Shown here: piece by piece, positions 18,076 through 32,010 of the stretch
How positions within the stretch are numbered: the first letter of the stretch is position 1
Layout of the letters: every line of letters starts with the position of its first letter
Assembly: GCF_016107395.1 (NCBI RefSeq)
Contig: NZ_JAAIKO010000002.1
Location: 186,001-250,000, forward strand
DNA: 64,000 nt
Source of the DNA: Streptomyces fildesensis
Lineage (GTDB): Bacteria > Actinomycetota > Actinomycetes > Streptomycetales > Streptomycetaceae
Reading direction: 5' to 3'
Translations under genes and position numbers: made by a program
Notes under the pieces: generated by a model
What the model saw: the letters and a program-made list of their open reading frames with translations, nothing else
What the model was told of the DNA's origin: nothing
The model's database searches: none

Positions 18076-18582
18076 CTAAATCGGCTGGATCCGGGCGACC
18101 GGCGCGGTGATCGCGGTGGTGAGCCGGACCAGGTCCTGCGGGGCGAGTTCGACCTCCAGGCCGCGCTTGCCGGCCGAGACGAACACCGTGGTGTGGGTCA
18201 GGGCGGAGACGTCCACGACCGTGCGCAGCCGCTTGCGCTGGCCCAGCGGGGAGATGCCGCCCAGCACGTAACCCGTGGTGCGTTCGGCCGCCGCGGGGTC
18301 GGCCATCGCGGCGCGCTTGCCGCCGACCGCGGACGCGAGCGCCTTGAGGTCGAGCGAGCCGGCGACCGGGACCACGGCGACGGTCAGCGCCCCGTCGACA
18401 TCGGCGACCAGTGTCTTGAACACCCGCTCGGGAGCCGTGCCCAGCGCCTCGGCGGCCTCGCCGCCGTACGAGGCGGCCGCCGGGTCGTGGGCATAGGCGT
18501 GGACGGTGAAGGCGGCGCCGTCCTGCTCCAGCGCGACGGTGGCGGGGGTGCCGCCGGTGGTCGCCTTGGACTTCCTGGCCAT
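18076..18582 (-). CDS. ybaK: YbaK/EbsC-type aminoacyl-tRNA deacylase
   Basis: 168 residues of the YbaK/ProX editing-domain family, which hydrolyses mischarged Cys-tRNA-Pro in trans. Seen: the VFKTLVAD segment, PVAGSLDLKALA, the GYVLGGISPLGQ loop typical of YbaK, and the C-terminal FVSAGKRG. GGAGAC sits nine bases before the ATG at 18582; an in-frame ATG at 18603 is less well placed. Stand-alone on the minus strand. Confidence 0.9.
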   Translation of the reverse strand: MARKSKATTGGTPATVALEQDGAAFTVHAYAHDPAAASYGGEAAEALGTAPERVFKTLVADVDGALTVAVVPVAGSLDLKALASAVGGKRAAMADPAAAERTTGYVLGGISPLGQRKRLRTVVDVSALTHTTVFVSAGKRGLEVELAPQDLVRLTTAITAPVARIQPI

Positions 18583-18658
18583 GACGTGCCGTCTCCGATC
18601 CATGGTCCTGTCGGTGGTCCCTGCCGGTCCCTGCCGGTTGCTCCGGACGGCCCCGCGG

Positions 18659-19378
18659 TCAGTTGAGGCTGGCCGGCTGACGGGTCAGGTCGACGGCGGG
18701 CAGCGAGGGGAGCTTGCCGATGACGGCGGCCTCGCGGCGCAGCAGCGGCAGTTCGGCCGCCAGCCGGGCCGCGGTGTCCGGCGCCTCCAGCAGCAGCTGC
18801 TTGGCCGAGGTCTCGAAGATCGTCGCGGCGGCCACCAGATAGGACAGCACGGACGGGTCGTCGGGCAGTTCCTGCACCGCGACCAGGGTGCGGTCCTGCG
18901 CTCCGGCGAGCCGCTTCTGATAGGTGCGGAAGGCCCTGGCGACACCGGCGGCCAGCGTGCCCGCGCCCTCGCCCGGCTCCTCCGGCAGCTCCTCCACCTC
19001 GGCGGTCAGATACGGACCTGACGCGTCGACCGACAGCAGCCGGAAGCGGGTGGTGCCGGTGGCGACCACTTCGAAGCCGCCGTCCTCGCGCTCCCCGATG
19101 GTGGCGGCCTCCGCGATGCACCCGACCTGGAACAGCGACTTGGCCGGATCGGGGCCGAGCCCGGCCCCGGCGGTGGTGTCCACCCCGTCCGGGCCGGTCG
19201 GTGCCACCTCGTTCCCGTCCTTGATGGCGACCACGGCGAAGCGGCGCGGGGCGTCCTCGGGCAGCGCGAGCAGATCGCCCACGAGCGCGCGGTACCGCTC
19301 CTCGAAGATGTGCAGGGGCAGAACGAGACCCGGGAAAAGAGCCGAGTTCAGCGGGAAGAGCGGAAGGCGAGCGGTCAC
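18659..19378 (-). CDS. LON-substrate-binding-domain protein
   Basis: 239 residues consisting of the N-terminal substrate-binding domain of Lon proteases (LPLFPLNSALFPGLVLPLHI at residues 5-24) without any ATPase or protease domain. Such stand-alone proteins are common in actinobacteria; their role is unknown, perhaps peptide or partner binding. The GTG at 19378 follows TACGCT by 8 bases with no ribosome site, so it is probably leaderless; the upstream extension to 19441 is unlikely. Confidence 0.87.
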   Translation of the reverse strand: MTARLPLFPLNSALFPGLVLPLHIFEERYRALVGDLLALPEDAPRRFAVVAIKDGNEVAPTGPDGVDTTAGAGLGPDPAKSLFQVGCIAEAATIGEREDGGFEVVATGTTRFRLLSVDASGPYLTAEVEELPEEPGEGAGTLAAGVARAFRTYQKRLAGAQDRTLVAVQELPDDPSVLSYLVAAATIFETSAKQLLLEAPDTAARLAAELPLLRREAAVIGKLPSLPAVDLTRQPASLN

Positions 19379-19486
19379 AATCGGACAGCGTACGTGCTGC
19401 TCCGGTCGCCGGACGGGGTGCTTTCGCCGCGCAAGCTTCACCGGGTCGCTCCGTATCGTCCCCGTAACGACACGCCCGGGCCCCGG

Positions 19487-21055
19487 TCAGCCCCTGCGCA
19501 GCAGCCGGGAGGCGCCCGCCGCGACGGTGGTGGCCAGGATCCAGCCCAGCAGGACGAGGACGGTGGCCGCCCACTGCGCGCCGCCGGACGGTTTCCACGC
19601 GCTGTCCTGGCCCAGGTCGATGACCGGCAGCAGCAGGTCCAGGGCGTACAGCGGGGCGCTCCAGTGCGGGGCCTCGTCCGGTTTCAGCGCCGGCGGCGCG
19701 TGAAGGCTGAAGAAGGTGGCGCCGATCGCCCACAGCACCGCCATCCACACGGCGGCCCGGCCCGGCCGGTACCCGTAGCCGACGGTGATGTCCTGGAGAT
19801 ACCCCCACAGCGTGCCGGCCAGCGGCAGCGCCTCACGGCGGCGCCGCTGCTTGGCGAGCAGCACCTCGCGCGCGTCGGAGTCCTCACCGCCGGCCCGCAG
19901 CGCCGCGGCGAGGTGCTCGTACGGCTCCGGGCTGTACTCGGGGGTGGCGGCGGCCAGCCAGGCGATGCGGTCGCGCAGCGGGAACGCCCCCGCCGGGCTG
20001 AGCGTGGTGTAGCTGAAGCCCGCCAGGTCCAGGCCGCCGGACTCCGGCCAGCTCTGCCGGGTGTCGGTGAGGTTGCCCACCCGGGCGCCGGCCAGTGAGA
20101 CGGTGCCGGTCGGCGGCTGGCTGAGCGTGAAGCGCAGTTCCGGTGTCTGGATCCGCCGCAGCGACAGCTGCTGGGAGCCGGTGAGCCGGAACCGCGCCCG
20201 GGTGATGATCACCGCGTTGCCGAACCGGCCGTCGTCCAGCCGGACCGCGCCCTCGCAGCTGAAGTTGCGGGTCCGCACCCCGGCCGGCGGGGTGCCGCCG
20301 CTGTCCCCGCCGGTGGCCATCCAGCCGGCGCTCAGATAGAGGGTGTGCTCGACGGTGACCCGCGCGGCGTTCAGCGCGTAACGGCCGTAGGGGTTGTGCA
20401 GCAGGCTGCCGCGCAGGCTCAGCCGCCCGCCGATGCGGGCGCTGCGCAGGCTGATCTCGCCGGTCACGTCCATCAGCTCGGCCTCGACGTCCTGGGCGAC
20501 GCTGAGCCCGTCGGCGGCGATCGCCCGGCCGTGCCGGTCGCGGCCCACCGTGAGCTGGTTGAGCAGCAGATCGGTGCCGATGTGCGCGTCGGTGAGCCGT
20601 ATGCCGCCCTCGATGGAGCACTGCGGCAGATGCAGATCACCGGTGGTGGTGAGGCGGGCCGCCTCCAGGCGGGGGATCGAGCAGTGCACCATGCGCAGCG
20701 TCGTGAACTGGCACTCGGGCAGCAGGATCTGCTGGTCGAAGTGGCAGTCGTGCATCTCCACGTACGGGGTGACCTGGCCGCCCGACAGATTCAGCTGGCC
20801 GCTGATGCGGGCCCCGGAGAGCTTGACGCACGCGACCCGGCCGGGCTCGGCGGGCGGTCCGTCCAGCAGGAGCGTGGCGATCACCTCGGCGCGTACCGTC
20901 CGCTCCGGGCCCCAGGCCCGGTCGGTGGCCGGGTCGTCCCGCTCGGGGATGCCGGTGCGCAGATCGTGCACCACACCCCGGCGGAAGGCGGTCCACAGAT
21001 CCTTCTCCGGCTCGGTCCAGTCACCCGGCGCCCTGATCCCCGACGGCTCGGTCAC
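19487..21055 (-). CDS. Membrane-anchored beta-helix (pentapeptide/bactofilin-like) protein
   Basis: 522 residues. Residues about 50-340 are repeats of the form LxGxxISGxLxL, with short strands and regularly spaced Leu, Ile and Cys, predicted to form a right-handed beta-helix. Two transmembrane helices follow (about 425-445 and 490-512). Streptomyces homologues are often labelled membrane-associated oxidoreductase, but I see no cofactor-binding motif to support that. Its promoter region is shared with the divergent hisD. Function unknown. Confidence 0.78.
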   Translation of the reverse strand: MTEPSGIRAPGDWTEPEKDLWTAFRRGVVHDLRTGIPERDDPATDRAWGPERTVRAEVIATLLLDGPPAEPGRVACVKLSGARISGQLNLSGGQVTPYVEMHDCHFDQQILLPECQFTTLRMVHCSIPRLEAARLTTTGDLHLPQCSIEGGIRLTDAHIGTDLLLNQLTVGRDRHGRAIAADGLSVAQDVEAELMDVTGEISLRSARIGGRLSLRGSLLHNPYGRYALNAARVTVEHTLYLSAGWMATGGDSGGTPPAGVRTRNFSCEGAVRLDDGRFGNAVIITRARFRLTGSQQLSLRRIQTPELRFTLSQPPTGTVSLAGARVGNLTDTRQSWPESGGLDLAGFSYTTLSPAGAFPLRDRIAWLAAATPEYSPEPYEHLAAALRAGGEDSDAREVLLAKQRRRREALPLAGTLWGYLQDITVGYGYRPGRAAVWMAVLWAIGATFFSLHAPPALKPDEAPHWSAPLYALDLLLPVIDLGQDSAWKPSGGAQWAATVLVLLGWILATTVAAGASRLLRRG

Positions 21056-21159
21056 CGCGTCCCCTCCCGGTTCCGTGTCGCACCGTGCGACACACGGAAC
21101 CGTAGCCCGGCGTGATCACCGGCCGGGGACGTATCAGGGAGTGGAACCGGAGAACGGCT

Positions 21160-21187
21160 GAGAACAGCGTTCTCTACACTTGACAGG

Positions 21188-21190
<3 letters not shown>
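21160..21190 (+). promoter_or_regulatory. hisD promoter with palindromic operator candidate
   Basis: TACACT (21175-21180) ends 7 bases before the hisD GTG at 21188, fitting a leaderless transcript. The -35/-10 spacer holds a perfect 6-3-6 palindrome GAGAAC-AGC-GTTCTC (21160-21174). A further GAGAAC lies just before it at 21150-21155. A repressor bound here would block RNA polymerase. The regulator is unknown. Confidence 0.55.
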
Positions 21191-24208
<3,018 letters not shown>

Positions 24209-24212
<4 letters not shown>

Positions 24213-24361
24213 ACACCGCATCGACCGTCTACATCGTCCTCGGGCTCTTCCTCGCCGGCGGCGTCTACTCCTTCTGGAAGCAGAAGCTTCCGACGGGCGT
24301 CATCGTCCTGCTCGGCATCGGTGCGCTCATGGCGTTCGGTGCCGGCCTGATGTCGCTGTAG
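24209..24361 (+). CDS. 50-residue membrane protein inside the his operon
   Basis: A 50-residue frame with two hydrophobic segments (about 6-22 and 30-49) joined by a short basic turn (FWKQKLPTG), which makes a small hairpin membrane protein. The GTG at 24209 overlaps the hisB stop (GTGA), and hisH starts nine bases after its TAG, so it is translated within the operon. No family recognised. Why a membrane protein sits among soluble histidine enzymes is not explained. Confidence 0.75.
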
Positions 24362-24370
24362 GGGGCCGCC

Positions 24371-25006
24371 ATGAGCAAGAGCGTGGTTGTCCTCGACTAC
24401 GGATTCGGCAACGTCCGCTCGGCCGAGCGCGCGCTGGCGCACGTCGGCGCCGACGTCGAGATCACCAGTGACTTCGACCGGGCCATGAACGCCGACGGGC
24501 TGCTGGTGCCCGGCGTCGGGGCGTTCGCCGCCTGCATGGCCGGGCTGAAGTCGGTCCGCGGTGAGTGGATCATCGGCCGGCGGCTGTCCGGCGGCCGGCC
24601 CGTGATGGGGATCTGCGTCGGGATGCAGATCCTGTTCGCGCGCGGGGTGGAGCACGGCACCGAGACCGAGGGCTGCGACGAGTGGCCCGGCACGGTCGAG
24701 CCGTTGCAGGCCCCGATCGTCCCGCACATGGGCTGGAACACGGTCAAGGCGCCCGAGGACACCCGGCAGTTCGCCGGTCTCGACGCCGACGCCCGCTTCT
24801 ACTTCGTGCACTCGTACGCGGTGCGGGAGTGGGAGCTGGAGGTCACCAACCCCCATATCCGCTCCCCGAAGGTCACCTGGGCCACGCACGGCGAACCGTT
24901 CGTCGCCGCCGTGGAGAACGGCCCGCTGTGGGCCACCCAGTTCCACCCCGAGAAGTCCGGCGACGCCGGTGCCCAGCTGCTGACCAACTGGCTCGACCAC
25001 CTCTAG
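24371..25006 (+). CDS. hisH: Imidazole glycerol phosphate synthase, glutaminase subunit
   Basis: 211-residue class I glutamine amidotransferase supplying ammonia to HisF. The triad is Cys82 in GICVGMQ, with His192 and Glu194 in QFHPEKSG. The ATG at 24371 is nine bases after the small membrane gene. HisF, its partner, is encoded at 26161. Confidence 0.96.
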   Translation: MSKSVVVLDYGFGNVRSAERALAHVGADVEITSDFDRAMNADGLLVPGVGAFAACMAGLKSVRGEWIIGRRLSGGRPVMGICVGMQILFARGVEHGTETEGCDEWPGTVEPLQAPIVPHMGWNTVKAPEDTRQFAGLDADARFYFVHSYAVREWELEVTNPHIRSPKVTWATHGEPFVAAVENGPLWATQFHPEKSGDAGAQLLTNWLDHL

Positions 25007-25028
25007 AACCTCTAGGACGTCACTTCCT

Positions 25029-25760
25029 ATGGCTACGAACCGCCTCGAACTCCTTCCCGCCGTCGACGTCCGCGACGGCCAGGCCGTCCGCCTCGTCCAT
25101 GGCGAGTCCGGCTCCGAGACGTCCTACGGCGACCCGCTGGCCGCCGCCCTCGCCTGGCAGCAGGCGGGCGCCGAGTGGCTGCACCTGGTGGACCTGGACG
25201 CGGCCTTCGGCACCGGTGACAACCGGGCGCGGATCGCCGAGGTCGCGGGATCGATGGACATCAAGGTCGAGCTGTCCGGCGGCATCCGCGACGACGCGTC
25301 GCTCGCGGCGGCACTGGCCACCGGCTGCACCCGCGTCAACCTCGGCACCGCCGCCCTGGAGACGCCCGAGTGGGTCGCCAAGGTCATCGCCGAGTACGGC
25401 GACCGGATCGCGGTCGGCCTGGACGTCCGCGGCACCACCCTGCGCGGCCGCGGCTGGACCCGCGACGGCGGCGACCTGTTCGAGACGCTCGCCCGGCTGG
25501 ACTCCGAAGGGTGCGCCCGGTACGTCGTCACCGACATCGCCAAGGACGGCACCCTCCAGGGACCCAACCTGGAACTGCTGAAGAACGTGTGCGCCGCCAC
25601 CGACAAGCCCGTCGTCGCGTCCGGTGGCGTCTCGTCGCTCGACGATCTGCGCGCGATCGCCACGTTGGTACCCGAAGGTGTCGAAGGCGCCATCGTGGGC
25701 AAGGCCCTTTACGCCAAGGCGTTCACCTTGGAAGAGGCGTTGGAGGCCGTTTCACGATGA
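25029..25760 (+). CDS. priA: Bifunctional phosphoribosyl isomerase PriA (HisA/TrpF)
   Basis: 243-residue (beta/alpha)8 barrel. In Streptomyces this protein isomerises both ProFAR (histidine) and phosphoribosyl-anthranilate (tryptophan). Candidate acid/base residues are Asp13 in [10 protein letters not shown] and Asp169 in VTDIAKDGT. No trpF lies among the trp genes of this window, in line with the dual role. The ATG at 25029 follows a 22-base gap after hisH; its stop overlaps the next ATG (ATGA). Confidence 0.95.
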   Translation: MATNRLELLPAVDVRDGQAVRLVHGESGSETSYGDPLAAALAWQQAGAEWLHLVDLDAAFGTGDNRARIAEVAGSMDIKVELSGGIRDDASLAAALATGCTRVNLGTAALETPEWVAKVIAEYGDRIAVGLDVRGTTLRGRGWTRDGGDLFETLARLDSEGCARYVVTDIAKDGTLQGPNLELLKNVCAATDKPVVASGGVSSLDDLRAIATLVPEGVEGAIVGKALYAKAFTLEEALEAVSR

Positions 25761-26164
25761 CCGAATCCCCCGCAGTTCGCCGCGTGCAGTCCGACCACAG
25801 CCCCTGGGAGGAGACCATGGGCTTCGCCCGTGCCGTCGCGGCCGGGGACCGGGTCATCGTCGCGGGCACCATGCCACTGGTCGGCGGTGTGGTGCGGGGC
25901 GAGGGAAGCCCGTACGAGCAGACGCTGCTCGCCTTCGGCAACGCGATCGCCGCGCTGGAGCCGTTCGGCCTCGGGGCCGACAGCGTCATCCGCACCCGGA
26001 TGTACCTCAGCCACGCCCGGGACGCGGAGGATGTCGGCCGCGCCCACAAGGAACTGTTCGGCGATGTACGGCCGGCCGCGACGATGGTCGTCGTCAACGG
26101 CTTCGTCGACTCGCGGGTGCTGGTCGAGGTCGAGGTCGAAGCGTATCGAGGAGCCCCTGAATGA
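25757..26164 (+). CDS. RidA/YjgF-family protein in the his operon
   Basis: 135 residues of the RidA (YjgF/YER057c) family, which hydrolyses reactive enamine/imine intermediates of PLP enzymes. Seen: [12 protein letters not shown] near residue 31, [15 protein letters not shown], and the P-A-A-T-M-V-V-V core strand. The Arg that deaminates imines in true RidA is not obvious, so it may belong to another subgroup. Overlaps priA and hisF by 4 bases on both sides; it may clear a by-product of the PLP enzyme HisC. Confidence 0.85.
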   Translation: MTESPAVRRVQSDHSPWEETMGFARAVAAGDRVIVAGTMPLVGGVVRGEGSPYEQTLLAFGNAIAALEPFGLGADSVIRTRMYLSHARDAEDVGRAHKELFGDVRPAATMVVVNGFVDSRVLVEVEVEAYRGAPE

Positions 26165-26916
26165 CCCTCGCGGTCCGAGTCATCCCCTGCCTGGACGTGG
26201 ACAACGGCCGGGTCGTCAAGGGTGTCAACTTCCAGAACCTGCGGGACGCGGGCGACCCCGTCGAGATGGCGAAGCTCTATGACGCCGAAGGCGCGGACGA
26301 GCTGACGTTCCTCGACATCACCGCCTCCTCGGGCGACCGCGAGACCACCTACGACGTGGTGCGCCGTACCGCGGAACAGGTCTTCATCCCGCTCACCGTC
26401 GGCGGTGGCGTCCGCACCACGGACGACGTCGACAAGCTGCTGCGCGCCGGAGCGGACAAGGTCGGCGTCAACACCGCCGCCATCGCCCGCCCGGACCTGA
26501 TCCGGGAGATCGCCGAGCGCTTCGGCCGACAGGTGCTCGTGCTCTCCGTCGACGCCCGGCGGAACGCGTCCGGCGGGTTCGAGGTCACCACGCACGGCGG
26601 CCGGCAGGGCACCGGTATCGACGCCGTCGAATGGGCGCACCGGGCCGCGGAACTGGGCGCCGGGGAGATCCTGCTGAACTCGATGGACGCCGACGGCACC
26701 AAGGACGGCTACGACCTCGCCATGATCGAGGCCGTCCGCAAGCACGTCACCGTCCCCGTCATCGCCTCCGGCGGCGCCGGCAAGCTCGCCGACTTCGCCC
26801 CCGCGGTGGCGGTCGGCGCCGACGCGGTGCTGGCGGCATCGGTCTTCCACTTCGGGGACCTGCGCATCGGGGACGTCAAGAACGCGCTGCGCGAGGCCGG
26901 TCACCCCGTCCGCTGA
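26161..26916 (+). CDS. hisF: Imidazole glycerol phosphate synthase, cyclase subunit
   Basis: 251-residue (beta/alpha)8 barrel that closes the imidazole ring and releases AICAR. Seen: [15 protein letters not shown] with catalytic Asp12, the TVGGGVRT phosphate loop, and NSMDADGT. Forms the complex with HisH, whose gene is two genes upstream. Last gene of the operon. It converges with sdhB, leaving 13 bases and no visible terminator hairpin. Confidence 0.97.
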   Translation: MTLAVRVIPCLDVDNGRVVKGVNFQNLRDAGDPVEMAKLYDAEGADELTFLDITASSGDRETTYDVVRRTAEQVFIPLTVGGGVRTTDDVDKLLRAGADKVGVNTAAIARPDLIREIAERFGRQVLVLSVDARRNASGGFEVTTHGGRQGTGIDAVEWAHRAAELGAGEILLNSMDADGTKDGYDLAMIEAVRKHVTVPVIASGGAGKLADFAPAVAVGADAVLAASVFHFGDLRIGDVKNALREAGHPVR

Positions 26917-26929
26917 GGAGTCCGTCCGT

Positions 26930-27669
26930 TCACCTGCCCTTGCTCAGCGCCCGCAGGTACTCGCGGTTCATCGCCGCGATGGACGGCAGCGGGATGCCCT
27001 TCGGGCAGGCCGTGGCGCATTCACCGGTGTTGGTGCAGCCGCCGAAGCCCTCGGCGTCCATGGCCCCGACCATGTCCAGCACGCGGGACTCGCGCTCGGG
27101 CGCCCCCTGCGGCAGCACGTTGAGGTGGACGACCTTCGCCGAGGTGAAGAGCATCGCCGAGCCGTTCGGGCAGGCCGCCACGCAGGCGCCGCAGCCGATG
27201 CACTCGGCGTGCTCGAAGGCGGTGTCGGCGACCGGCTTGGGCACCGCGGTGGCGTGCGCCTCCGGGGCGGCACCGGTGGGCGCGGTGATGTAGCCGCCGG
27301 AGCCGATGATGCGGTCGAACGCGGACCGGTCGACGACGAGGTCCTTGACCACCGGGAAGGCGGCGGCGCGCCACGGCTCGACGTCGATGGTGTCGCCGTC
27401 GGTGAAGTGCCGCATGTGCAGCTGGCAGGTGGTGGTCCGCTCGGGGCCGTGCGCCCGGCCGTTGATGACCATGCCGCAGGCGCCGCAGATGCCCTCGCGG
27501 CAGTCGTGGTCGAACGCGACGGGCTCGTCACCGGCGAGGATCAGCTCCTCGTTCAGATGGTCCAGCATCTCCAGGAACGACATGTCGGGGGAGATGCCGG
27601 TGACGTCGTAGGTGGTCATCCGGCCCGGCTCGTCGGGGCCGGTCTGCCGCCAGATGCGCAGGGTCAGTT

Positions 27670-27673
<4 letters not shown>
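26930..27673 (-). CDS. sdhB: Succinate dehydrogenase/fumarate reductase iron-sulfur subunit
   Basis: 247 residues. The N-terminal plant-type ferredoxin domain carries the [2Fe-2S] cysteines in [10 protein letters not shown] and a later Cys near residue 78. The C-terminal domain has [12 protein letters not shown] and [14 protein letters not shown] for the [4Fe-4S] and [3Fe-4S] clusters. It passes electrons between SdhA flavin and the membrane cytochrome. The GTG at 27673 overlaps the sdhA stop. The frame is open far upstream but only inside sdhA. Confidence 0.95.
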
Positions 27674-29616
<1,943 letters not shown>

Positions 29617-29617
29617 G

Positions 29618-30322
29618 TCAGCTCACGACTCCAGTCATGACGGCAACGGGCACGGCGATGAATCCGCAGGTCAGGACGAGCGCCAGGGCGTTGGCCAGGG
29701 CTTTCAGCGCGCGGTCCCGCCGGGCGTTGTTGGCGCCGAGGGTCTGCGCGGCGCTCCAGAAGCCGTGCCGGATGTGCAGGCCGAGGGCGAGCATCGCCAC
29801 GATGTAGAAGACATCGGCGTACCAGTTGCGGAAGTCGGCGACGATGTTCTCGTAGGGGTGGTGCGCCTGGCCGCGCGGATTCACCGTCAGCGTCGTCAGG
29901 TCCAGGATGTGCCAGACGATGAACAGCGCGAGGATCACGCCGCCCCAGCGCATGGTGCGGGTGGCGTAACTGGCGCGCTGCCGCCGGTGGGCGTACTTCG
30001 CGGGCCGGGCGGCCCGGTCCCGCCGGCTCAGCTGGTACGCCGCGACGCCGTGCAGCACGACGGCCGCCACCAGGCCCAGCCGCATCAGCCACAGGAACCA
30101 GCCGTAGTGCAGCACGGGCTCGCCGATGGTGCGCAGCCAGGCCGCGTAGGCGTTGAACTCCGGGGCGCCGAAGAAGATCTTCAGATTGCCGAGCATGTGC
30201 CCGACGAGGAACAGCAGCATCGCCACCCCGGTGACGGCCATGACCGCCTTCTTGCCGACGGTCGAACGCCACAGGGCCGCCGCGGGGGATGGTCGCCGTT
30301 CCGTACGTGTCGCCAGTGCCAT
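29618..30322 (-). CDS. sdhC: Succinate dehydrogenase cytochrome b558 subunit
   Basis: 234 residues, five transmembrane helices and a set of membrane histidines (GHMLG, LHYGW, LHGVAAY, WHILD, LHIRHG) that fit the di-heme cytochrome b of type-B succinate:menaquinone oxidoreductases. It anchors SdhAB. The ATG at 30322 lies 7 bases after a TAGCGT (30330-30335, minus strand), suggesting a leaderless sdhCAB operon. The frame extends to 30388, but that part covers the promoter. Confidence 0.92.
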   Translation of the reverse strand: MALATRTERRPSPAAALWRSTVGKKAVMAVTGVAMLLFLVGHMLGNLKIFFGAPEFNAYAAWLRTIGEPVLHYGWFLWLMRLGLVAAVVLHGVAAYQLSRRDRAARPAKYAHRRQRASYATRTMRWGGVILALFIVWHILDLTTLTVNPRGQAHHPYENIVADFRNWYADVFYIVAMLALGLHIRHGFWSAAQTLGANNARRDRALKALANALALVLTCGFIAVPVAVMTGVVS

Positions 30323-30380
30323 GGACAGGACGCTAGGCCGGGCGCCGCCATCCGTCCAAGACATGATGCGGCTGCTTTCG

Positions 30381-30410
30381 ATAGGCAATGCCTATGCGGC
30401 GATCTAGGCT
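30381..30410. promoter_or_regulatory. LysR-type operator between sdhC and its regulator
   Basis: Perfect 6-3-6 palindrome ATAGGC-AAT-GCCTAT (30381-30395), which contains a T-N11-A LysR motif. It lies about 60-73 bases upstream of the inferred sdhC start and over the -35 position of the lysR promoter, whose -10 TAGGCT is at 30405-30410. This is the classic layout for LysR control of a divergent operon plus autoregulation. Confidence 0.65.
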
Positions 30411-30416
30411 GGCACC

Positions 30417-31304
30417 ATGCAGCTGCACCAGCTCCAGTACTTCGCCGCCGTCGCGGACCTGCGGCACTTCACCCGCGCCGCCGAGAGCGTCCATGTGGCC
30501 CAGCCGTCGCTGTCGCAGCAGATCCGGGCGCTGGAACGGGAACTGGGCGCCGAGCTGTTCCACCGCGCCCGGGGCCACATCACCCTCACCGACGCGGGGG
30601 AGGTCCTGCTGCCGCTGGCCCGCCGGATCCTCGCCGACGCCGAGACCGCGCGCCGCGAGGTCCAGGAGGTGGCCCAGCTCCAGCGCGGCCGGGTGCGGCT
30701 CGGGGCGCCGCCGAGCCTGTGCGCCAGCCTGGTCCCCGATGTCCTGAAGGACTTCCACCGGCGGTACCCCGGTGTCGACCTGGTGGTCCACGAGGACGGC
30801 TCGCAGGACCTCGTGCGGGTACTGGCCGCCGGGGAGCTCGACCTCGCCCTGATCATCACCCCGCTCCCCGTCCAGGCTCCCGCCCTGGCCACCGAGGAGC
30901 TCCTGCGCGAGGAACTGGTGGCGGTCTCTTCGCCGGCCGATCCCGCTCCGGTGCGCCGCAAGCAGCTGCGGATCGAGGACCTGCGCGGCCGTCCGATGGT
31001 GATGTTCCGCCGCGGCTACGACCTGCGGGAGTACACCCTCGCGGCCTGCCGGGCGGCCGGCTTCGAGCCGTCCTTCTCCGTCGAGGGCGGTGAGATGGAC
31101 GCGGTTCTCGGCTTCGTCCGGGCCGGCCTGGGCCTCGCCGTGGTCCCCAGCATGGTCGCGGAGCGCTCCGGCCTGCGCATCACTCCGTTCGCCGCCCCGG
31201 GCCTGCACCGCACCATCTCCGTCGCGCACCGCGGCGACGTCTCCCCGCCCCGCGCCGCCCGCGAACTGCGCCGCATCCTGCTGGACGCCACACGGGACCG
31301 GTGA
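30417..31304 (+). CDS. LysR-family transcriptional regulator
   Basis: 295 residues. The N-terminal winged helix-turn-helix (about 1-60, with FTRAAESVHVAQPSLSQQIR) is followed by a periplasmic-binding-protein-like effector domain. Divergent from sdhCAB with the palindrome in between, so it most likely controls that operon; the effector may be a C4-dicarboxylate, but this is inference. TAGGCT six bases before the ATG indicates a leaderless message. Confidence 0.93.
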   Translation: MQLHQLQYFAAVADLRHFTRAAESVHVAQPSLSQQIRALERELGAELFHRARGHITLTDAGEVLLPLARRILADAETARREVQEVAQLQRGRVRLGAPPSLCASLVPDVLKDFHRRYPGVDLVVHEDGSQDLVRVLAAGELDLALIITPLPVQAPALATEELLREELVAVSSPADPAPVRRKQLRIEDLRGRPMVMFRRGYDLREYTLAACRAAGFEPSFSVEGGEMDAVLGFVRAGLGLAVVPSMVAERSGLRITPFAAPGLHRTISVAHRGDVSPPRAARELRRILLDATRDR

Positions 31305-31310
31305 CTGCTT

Positions 31311-31343
31311 CCGGGCCCGCCGGCGGCTGCGCGACGGGCCCGG
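31311..31343. terminator. Shared terminator between the lysR gene and the DinB-like gene
   Basis: CCGGGCCCG (31311-31319) pairs with CGGGCCCGG (31335-31343) across a 15-base loop, between two convergent genes. Confidence 0.55.
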
Positions 31344-31344
31344 T

Positions 31345-31977
31345 CTAGAGGCCGAGCTTGGTGTCGTACACCTTGGCCACGGCGGCCTTGTCCCCCTCGG
31401 TCCCGACCCGCGCGGCCTCCTGGCGGCCGAAGGCGAAGATCGTCAGCTCGCCCGGTTCACCGGTGACCGTCACGACCGGGGTGCCCTTGTGGGCGACGGC
31501 GGTCTGGCCGTCGGGGCGGCGCAGGACCAGCCCGACCGGGGACCTGCGGCCCGCGACCCGGGCCATGCGCTCCAGGCGCTTCCAGAGGGCGTCGGAGAAG
31601 ACGCTGTCCAGCTCGCGGGGAGTCCACTCCGGCTGGGCGCGGCGGACGTCCTCGGCGTGGACGAAGAACTCGACGGTGTTGGCCGCCTCGTCGACCTGCT
31701 TGAGGGAGAACGGCGACATCCGCGGCGGCCCGGTGCGGATGAGCTGCACCAGCTCCTCGAACGGCTTCCGCGCGAACTCCTGCCGGACGCGCTCCATCCG
31801 GGCCGCGAGCTGCGGGATCACGATCCCGGCGGCGGCGTCGCTGCGGCGTTCGCGGATGACGACGTGCGCGGCCAGATCGCGGGCGGTCCAGCCGTCGCAG
31901 AGCGTCGGAGCACCCGCCCCGGCGCTCTCCAGCAGATCGGCGAGGAGCAGACGTTCACGCTGCGCATGAGTCGACAT
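31345..31977 (-). CDS. TIGR03085-type metal-binding protein (DinB/mycothiol-dependent isomerase fold)
   Basis: 210 residues. The N-terminal half has the LCDGWTARDLAAHV segment and later acidic/His residues (EFFVHAEDVRRA) of the mycothiol maleylpyruvate isomerase N-terminal/DinB-like helical bundle, which binds a divalent metal. Likely a mycothiol-dependent enzyme or detoxification protein; the substrate is unknown. TAACCT lies six bases before the ATG at 31977, so the message is probably leaderless. Confidence 0.82.
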   Translation of the reverse strand: MSTHAQRERLLLADLLESAGAGAPTLCDGWTARDLAAHVVIRERRSDAAAGIVIPQLAARMERVRQEFARKPFEELVQLIRTGPPRMSPFSLKQVDEAANTVEFFVHAEDVRRAQPEWTPRELDSVFSDALWKRLERMARVAGRRSPVGLVLRRPDGQTAVAHKGTPVVTVTGEPGELTIFAFGRQEAARVGTEGDKAAVAKVYDTKLGL

Positions 31978-32010
31978 GACGTCAGGTTAGGTCCACTCCT
32001 CGCCGCGCGG

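Noticed and set aside
21162..21172. LexA (SOS) box before hisD
   Set aside because: GAAC and GTTC are separated by three bases; actinobacterial SOS boxes have four (GAAC-N4-GTTC).
31981..31999. Iron box before the TIGR03085-type gene
   Set aside because: Only the left half (AGGTTAGG) fits; the right half does not, and the match is explained by the -10 TAACCT of the leaderless gene.
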